Positions 45,100 through 49,422 of a stretch of DNA of 49,422 bases are shown here, in pieces. How positions within the stretch are numbered: the stretch's first letter is position 1; each line of letters opens with the position of its first letter. The DNA comes from Fervidicella metallireducens AeB (GTDB lineage Bacteria > Bacillota > Clostridia > Clostridiales > Caloramatoraceae). The notes beneath the pieces were generated by a model. The model ran no database searches and was not told the DNA's origin. It saw only the letters and a program-made list of their open reading frames with translations. The stretch spans positions 1 to 49,422 of the forward strand of contig NZ_AZQP01000019.1 of NCBI RefSeq assembly GCF_000601455.1, written 5' to 3'. The translations under genes were made by a program, and so were the position numbers.

Positions 45100-45104
45100 G
45101 AAAA

Positions 45105-46715
45105 TTATTTTACGGTTACCTTACAATAAACTTTATACTTATAGCCTGGCATATAGGCATATATAATTGCTGTTCCCTTTGAGATAGCTGTTACACATCC
45201 TGTTGAGTCAACTTTTGCAACTTTGCTGTTGCTTGTTGACCATATTATCTGTTTGTTTATTATGTTAACTGGCAAAGTTGATGCTTTTAGGTTTATTTTT
45301 TGACCTTTCCTTAAAGTAGTGTTTGATATATTAAGCTTGAGACCTGTAAGTTTAATATTGCTAATGCTATCTCCATATTTAGTAAGTACAGCATCTCCAA
45401 AGCCAATGCTTATTCCGCTCATATCCTTGTCTCTGCTTGTTGAAAATCCAACAGCAGTATACTCGCCATTGTAAAAATAACCATGATTAAAACAATTTCC
45501 ATCTGATCCGCCAAAGGATTTTTTCCATATTAAATTTCCTTCATCATCGTATTTTAACATTATTGCAGTAGATTTACCCTTTGATAATGAATACATATCC
45601 TTATCATTAGAATAAGATCTTCCAAAGACAATGTACCCGTCATTATCAGTATTAAGACCGTTAAAGCAGTCATAATTGCTTCCACCAAAGGTTTTATTCC
45701 AAATCAGGTTACCGTTATTATCAAATTTTGCAATAAATCCATCAGTATCTCCCTTTGAAAGTCCCTCAAAGTCTTCGTTTGATGATTTTGTTTCACCAAT
45801 TGCAACATAACCATCCTTTGTTGAAATAACATATTTAAACGTTTCATTATTATTTCCAGCCAATAATTTTTTCCACTCAATATTTCCGTCTTTATCATAT
45901 TTAACGATTATTGCATCATAGCTTTGATTATAATAACAGTCTTTAATTCCTGACATATCATATGTATCAGAATTAGAACTTCCAACGGCTATAAACCCTC
46001 CATCTGAAGTTGGACAAACCGAATAAAATATCTCGTATATATCTCCGCAGAAAGTTTTTTTCCAAAGTATATCCCCGTTTTGAGATAATTTAACTATCAA
46101 AGCGTCACTACGCTGTATGTTTAAATTTGATAAATCCTTATCTGTAGATGAGGTTTGACCAACAGCAATGTAGTTTCCATCCTGTAAAACTGCAACGGAT
46201 GTAAAAAAATCATAATTTGAACCACCTATAATCTTTTTCCAAATAATATTTCCGCTGTTTGAATATTTTACTAACACGGCGTCCTCCATTCCTTTGTTTA
46301 AGCCTTTTAAATCTCCATCGGAAGAATATGAGGATCCAGCAACAATGTAATTGTTATAATTATCTTTTGTAATAGAGTAAAAGAAATCTTCCTTATTGCC
46401 TCCAAATAAACTTTTCCATTTTATAGAGCCGTATTTATCTATTTTCATTATAAAAGCATCTGTATAATAACCTTTTCTTAATCCCTTAAAATCTCCTGTG
46501 TTTGAGCCTGTATGACCTAATATAACACATCCTCCATCTTCTGTTTGAATTAAGGATTCAAAATCATCTCCCTCTTCTCCCCCGTAAGCTTTTGTCCAAA
46601 GAAGGATAGGGGAAGATGATGCCTTTGCAGTTTTTCCTAAATAATTGAAGGGTATTTGTAACAACATACAAAATGTTAATAATAGGATTGTTTTGATACA
46701 AAATTTTTTCTTCAT
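45105..46715 (-). CDS. Secreted repeat protein (propeller-like repeats plus Big_2-like domain)
   Basis: A 536-residue protein with a clear N-terminal signal peptide (KTILLLTFCMLLQIPF, to about residue 32). Residues 35-455 hold about seven repeats of roughly 52-58 residues. Each contains a WKK(T/S)FGG-type turn followed by DG(N/Y)(Y/I)(I/V)A.G.S.S.D.D..G, then D(A/G)....K(Y/F)...G.., as in a beta-propeller. The last 80 residues resemble a bacterial Ig-like Big_2 domain (LKASTLPVN, STSNSKVAKVDSTGCVTAISKGTAIIYA). Probably a cell-surface or secreted binding protein. No LPXTG or S-layer motif. GGAGGTAG precedes the ATG. Confidence 0.82.
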   Translation of the reverse strand: MKKKFCIKTILLLTFCMLLQIPFNYLGKTAKASSSPILLWTKAYGGEEGDDFESLIQTEDGGCVILGHTGSNTGDFKGLRKGYYTDAFIMKIDKYGSIKWKSLFGGNKEDFFYSITKDNYNNYIVAGSSYSSDGDLKGLNKGMEDAVLVKYSNSGNIIWKKIIGGSNYDFFTSVAVLQDGNYIAVGQTSSTDKDLSNLNIQRSDALIVKLSQNGDILWKKTFCGDIYEIFYSVCPTSDGGFIAVGSSNSDTYDMSGIKDCYYNQSYDAIIVKYDKDGNIEWKKLLAGNNNETFKYVISTKDGYVAIGETKSSNEDFEGLSKGDTDGFIAKFDNNGNLIWNKTFGGSNYDCFNGLNTDNDGYIVFGRSYSNDKDMYSLSKGKSTAIMLKYDDEGNLIWKKSFGGSDGNCFNHGYFYNGEYTAVGFSTSRDKDMSGISIGFGDAVLTKYGDSISNIKLTGLKLNISNTTLRKGQKINLKASTLPVNIINKQIIWSTSNSKVAKVDSTGCVTAISKGTAIIYAYMPGYKYKVYCKVTVK

Positions 46716-47047
46716 AGCAACTACCTCCAGTCAAATACTTTGTTTTTTATCAATATTATAACAAATTTGGCAAATGGGACATATACTAATTGTTGTAAAA
46801 TGATACTATATGTTGTTTTAGTATTTTCAGCCCGAATTTTAATCAAAACTTGAAAATTTCCTAGTTTAATATAATTTCATTTTATGATTTTATTAGATTT
46901 TTGTTATACCTATACAAATTCTACTATATAATTGGTATTTATTTTCAATAAAGTTAATACTATGTTTTTAAATTATTACTTATCTGTCCTTATGCCTCAT
47001 AAATTTGATACAATATACTTAAATATTAAGGGAAAAGGAGTATAGTT
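46716..47047. other. Intergenic region, secreted protein / dsdA
   Basis: 332 bp of AT-rich DNA between divergent genes. Holds one copy of the GGGACATATACT repeat and must carry both promoters. No clear promoter pair was identified. Confidence 0.45.
46775..46820 (+). repeat. Intergenic repeat, copy A
   Basis: Begins TGGGACATATACT and ends near TATATGTTGTTTTAG. Shares the order TGGGACATATACT - TTGTT - TATATGTTGT with copy B at 49279, although the sequence between the blocks differs. Confidence 0.5.
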
Positions 47048-48412
47048 ATGAAAAACAGGATTGTGGCTGGAAAAACTATAGCACAGTGGACAAAAGAATT
47101 TCCAATCATAGAAGATTTAATGTCTACTAAGGAGGTATTCTGGACAAACCCAAAATACAGCTCCTTTGAAGAAGCAATTAAGAAGGTAGCTTTGAATGAA
47201 TGCCATGTAAAAGATGCTGAAGAAAGATTATTGCGTTTTGCTCCATTTATAGCGAAACTTTTTCCTGAAACCGTAAAACTAAATGGACTAATTGAATCCC
47301 CTATTGTTAAAATTTCAAATATGAAAAATGAGTTATCCAAAATGTTTAATCAAAAATTGCCTGGACAAATGCTATTAAAATGCGACAGTCACCTTGCAAT
47401 AGCTGGTTCAATTAAAGCCAGAGGAGGAATATACGAAGTTTTAAAGCATACCGAGGACTTAGCACTTGAACATGGATTAATAACTGTTAATGATGATTAC
47501 TCAAAGCTGACAGATGAGAAATATAGAAAGTTCTTTAACCAATTTACTATACAAGTTGGTTCAACTGGAAATCTTGGTTTGAGTATAGGTATTATGAGTG
47601 CTAAGATAGGCTATAAGGTAGTTGTTCATATGTCAAGTGATGCTAAACAGTGGAAAAAAAATCTATTAAGAAGTAAAGGTGTAACAGTGATTGAATATGC
47701 TTTTGACTACAGTAAAGCAGTTGAAGAAGGTAGAAAGATTTCAGATGCTGATCCAATGAGCTATTTTGTTGATGATGAAAACTCAACAAACCTTTTTCTT
47801 GGATATGCAGTTGCAGCTTCAAGGCTTAAGAAACAACTTGATGAAATGAATATAGTTGTAGATAAAGAGCATCCTCTATTTGTTTATCTACCTTGTGGTG
47901 TTGGTGGAGGTCCTGGTGGAGTTACCTTTGGTTTAAAGCTGATATTTAAGGATGATGTACACTGCTTTTTTGCTGAACCAACACATTCTCCATGTATGCT
48001 GCTTGGAATGCTGACAAATAAACATGATGAAGTATCTGTACAGGATTTTGGAATTGATAATATCACAGCAGCAGATGGACTTGCCGTTGGTAAGCCTTCA
48101 GGATTTGTTGGTAAAACACTAGAAAACCTATTAAGCGGTGTTTACACAGTTCAAGATGATAAGCTATATATGCTTTTAAGCACTATGGCAGATTCTGAAA
48201 ATATATATCTTGAGCCTTCAGCTCTTGCAGGAGTTCCTGGAATAGTTAATTTGTTTAAGAATGAACCCGCTACTGAATATTTAAAGAAACATAATTTAAG
48301 TGACAAGATGAATAATGCAACACATATAGCATGGGCTACTGGTGGAAGTCTTGTTCCTAAGGATGTTATGGATGAGTATTATAATAAAGGTGTTTATCTA
48401 AGAAATTGCTAA
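47048..48412 (+). CDS. dsdA: D-serine ammonia-lyase (D-serine dehydratase)
   Basis: A 454-residue PLP enzyme that turns D-serine into pyruvate and ammonia. The PLP-binding Lys is Lys123 in [21 protein letters not shown] binds the cofactor phosphate; the C-terminal ATGGSLVP segment is family-typical. The length matches DsdA, and the N-terminal extension before the catalytic domain distinguishes it from threonine dehydratases. AAAGGAG precedes the ATG. It is a single gene without dsdC or dsdX nearby, so the source of D-serine is unclear. Confidence 0.95.
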   Translation: MKNRIVAGKTIAQWTKEFPIIEDLMSTKEVFWTNPKYSSFEEAIKKVALNECHVKDAEERLLRFAPFIAKLFPETVKLNGLIESPIVKISNMKNELSKMFNQKLPGQMLLKCDSHLAIAGSIKARGGIYEVLKHTEDLALEHGLITVNDDYSKLTDEKYRKFFNQFTIQVGSTGNLGLSIGIMSAKIGYKVVVHMSSDAKQWKKNLLRSKGVTVIEYAFDYSKAVEEGRKISDADPMSYFVDDENSTNLFLGYAVAASRLKKQLDEMNIVVDKEHPLFVYLPCGVGGGPGGVTFGLKLIFKDDVHCFFAEPTHSPCMLLGMLTNKHDEVSVQDFGIDNITAADGLAVGKPSGFVGKTLENLLSGVYTVQDDKLYMLLSTMADSENIYLEPSALAGVPGIVNLFKNEPATEYLKKHNLSDKMNNATHIAWATGGSLVPKDVMDEYYNKGVYLRNC

Positions 48413-48426
48413 TAAAATATAAAAAC

Positions 48427-48479
48427 AAAACTCCCCTCAAAGTTTATTTGTAATTGGTGTTTCCTTTGAAGGGAGTTTT
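48427..48479. terminator. Terminator between dsdA and the GGDEF-RHH gene
   Basis: 16-bp stem with one mismatch pairs 48427-48442 with 48464-48479 (AAAACTCCCCTCAAAG with CTTTGAAGGGAGTTTT). Lies between convergent genes and probably serves both. Confidence 0.8.
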
Positions 48480-48520
48480 ATTCATTGGTTCTAAATAATT
48501 CTTATATGTTCCTGTTCCTT

Positions 48521-49171
48521 TTAATAGTCATATTTTTTCAAAAGATCATCTAATGCTTCCCTTAAAAGCACAGCCTCTCCTACGCCTTCCCTTTTAGCTA
48601 ATTCAGACAGTCTTTTTAGCTGCTCATAGGTATAATGACTTGTTTTTGTAACCATTTTTTCTTCTCGTGACAGGCAAACCCTGTTTCTCTCACCAGCCTT
48701 AGCCCTATAAAGTGCTCCCTCAGCTTTTCTTATTACCTCAGTAATTCTGTTACCATCATGTGGAAAACAAGAAATTCCTGCACTTATAGTTACATTTACT
48801 TTGCCATTCAAGGTTTCTTTATTGAAGGAATATGTTTCCCTTATCTTTTCCATAATAAGAAATGCTTTCTCCTTTTCAGTTGACGGCATAAGGATCGCAA
48901 ACTGATCACCAGCATATCTATATATACTAGCTTTTGCATCCACATTATTTTTCAAATGCTCAGCAATAGATATAATAACTTCATCCCCTACATCATAACC
49001 ATATTCCTCATTAACACGCATAAAATTATCAATGTCAACCATTGAAAGAGATAAATCCTCACATTTGTCCAATGATTCCCCTATCATCGATTCAAAGTCC
49101 TTAACAAAACACTCATACTTCTTAAGTCCAGTCATCTTATCAACCAAACCTTCATAGCTATTTTTGCTCAT
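48521..49171 (-). CDS. Degenerate GGDEF protein with C-terminal ribbon-helix-helix domain
   Basis: About 216 residues. The GGDEF domain (about 10-165) has the usual body (MVDIDNFMRVNEEYGYDVGDEV, ISAGISCFP, AEGALYRAKAGERNRV), but its active-site motif is AGDQF. No RxxD inhibitory site precedes it, so catalysis is doubtful. The last 45 residues (KTSHYTYEQLKRLSELAKR, then LLREALDDLLKKY) fit a CopG-type ribbon-helix-helix DNA-binding fold. The protein may bind GTP or c-di-GMP and act as a transcription regulator (inference). ATG 49171 is 9 nt from AAGGGG; ATG 49177 is possible. A good promoter lies upstream. Confidence 0.8.
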   Translation of the reverse strand: MSKNSYEGLVDKMTGLKKYECFVKDFESMIGESLDKCEDLSLSMVDIDNFMRVNEEYGYDVGDEVIISIAEHLKNNVDAKASIYRYAGDQFAILMPSTEKEKAFLIMEKIRETYSFNKETLNGKVNVTISAGISCFPHDGNRITEVIRKAEGALYRAKAGERNRVCLSREEKMVTKTSHYTYEQLKRLSELAKREGVGEAVLLREALDDLLKKYDY

Positions 49172-49231
49172 ACTCATCAACCCCTTAATATTATTTTGAT
49201 ATATGTATGCATGTATATTTATCCTATATTT

Positions 49232-49260
49232 ACAATAATATACTTTAATACATATGTCAA
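49232..49260 (-). promoter_or_regulatory. Promoter of the GGDEF-RHH gene
   Basis: Read on the minus strand: TTGACA (49260-49255), a 17-bp spacer and TATTGT (49237-49232). About 60 bp before the start codon. Confidence 0.6.
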
Positions 49261-49278
49261 TATATTATTGTGAGCAGA

Positions 49279-49323
49279 TGGGACATATACTTCTTGTTAT
49301 TGTATAGCAATATATGTTGTATT
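49279..49323 (+). repeat. Intergenic repeat, copy B
   Basis: TGGGACATATACTTCTTGTT followed by a variable stretch and TATATGTTGT. Similar to copy A at 46775 in order and spacing of blocks. Confidence 0.5.
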
Positions 49324-49422
49324 GAGTCTCTCCATGCCCTACTTTAATTTAAACTTTATAATGCCCTAACTTGAAATAACTTTCTATTTTGTTTTTTTCA
49401 TAAATTGACTATGCTTGTCCAA

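Noticed and set aside
45704-45898. 64-codon alternative frame inside the secreted repeat gene
   Set aside because: It arises from the repeat codon pattern of the real gene read in another frame on the same strand.
1-49422. CRISPR array, tRNA, rRNA, prophage or intact IS element
   Set aside because: I saw no regular short repeats with spacers, no tRNA-like cloverleaf segments, no rRNA stretches and no transposase or phage structural genes.

Overview
The window looks like chromosomal DNA of a low-GC, endospore-forming anaerobe of the class Clostridia. The evidence is AT-rich intergenic DNA, strong GGAGG-type ribosome binding sites, frequent GTG/TTG starts, sporulation-linked genes (a SpoIID-domain protein and prkA-yhbH-spoVR), rubrerythrin, and a short class III-type hybrid cluster protein. 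A moderately thermophilic Clostridiaceae member is possible from the short Hcp, but that is inference. No tRNA, rRNA, CRISPR array, prophage or intact insertion sequence was recognised.

Layout. 1-5.4 kb: a small membrane protein, a PilZ protein, 2-phosphosulfolactate phosphatase, a frameshifted lipoprotein, a YkvI-type transporter and a frameshifted NIF3-family protein. 5.5-11.7 kb: a long SpoIID-domain protein, then on the minus strand a membrane diguanylate cyclase, a PAP2 protein and a radical SAM protein. 11.8-16 kb: an NSS amino-acid transporter with its tiny MetS-like partner, an XRE/S24-like regulator and cardiolipin synthase. 16.2-21.6 kb, plus strand: arginase, hydroxylamine reductase, an ECF transporter S component, a P1-family peptidase and threonine aldolase. 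21.6-25.8 kb, minus strand: a CxxC protein, a PfkB kinase, an ABC-F ATPase and RluF-type pseudouridine synthase. 25.9-35.7 kb: a MarR/MFS pair, a four-PAS orphan kinase, a rhomboid-like zinc protein and the prkA-yhbH-spoVR operon. 36-39.7 kb: a GlnK/GlnL-like two-component pair, a FUSC-type exporter and a small CPYC redoxin. 39.7-43.9 kb: a three-gene minus-strand operon of a GGDEF/receiver regulator, a HEAT-repeat protein and a processive-type GT2. 44-49.4 kb: rubrerythrin, a secreted repeat protein with a Big_2-like domain, D-serine dehydratase and a degenerate GGDEF protein ending in a ribbon-helix-helix domain.

Themes. Cyclic-di-GMP signalling is dense: three GGDEF proteins and one PilZ protein. 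The regulator-HEAT-GT2 operon is the best candidate for an uncharacterised, signal-controlled surface polysaccharide system. The GGDEF-ribbon-helix-helix fusion is the best candidate for an uncharacterised type of regulator. Amino-acid turnover (arginase, threonine aldolase, D-serine dehydratase, peptidase, two amino-acid-type transporters) and oxidative/nitrosative defence (rubrerythrin, Hcp) are the other themes.

Caution on sequence quality. Five genes are split or cut short. Every one is restored by adding exactly one base, four of them at or near a short homopolymer. That uniform pattern points to base undercalls in the assembly more than to real pseudogenes, although the lipoprotein junction also carries a genuine-looking slippery heptamer.
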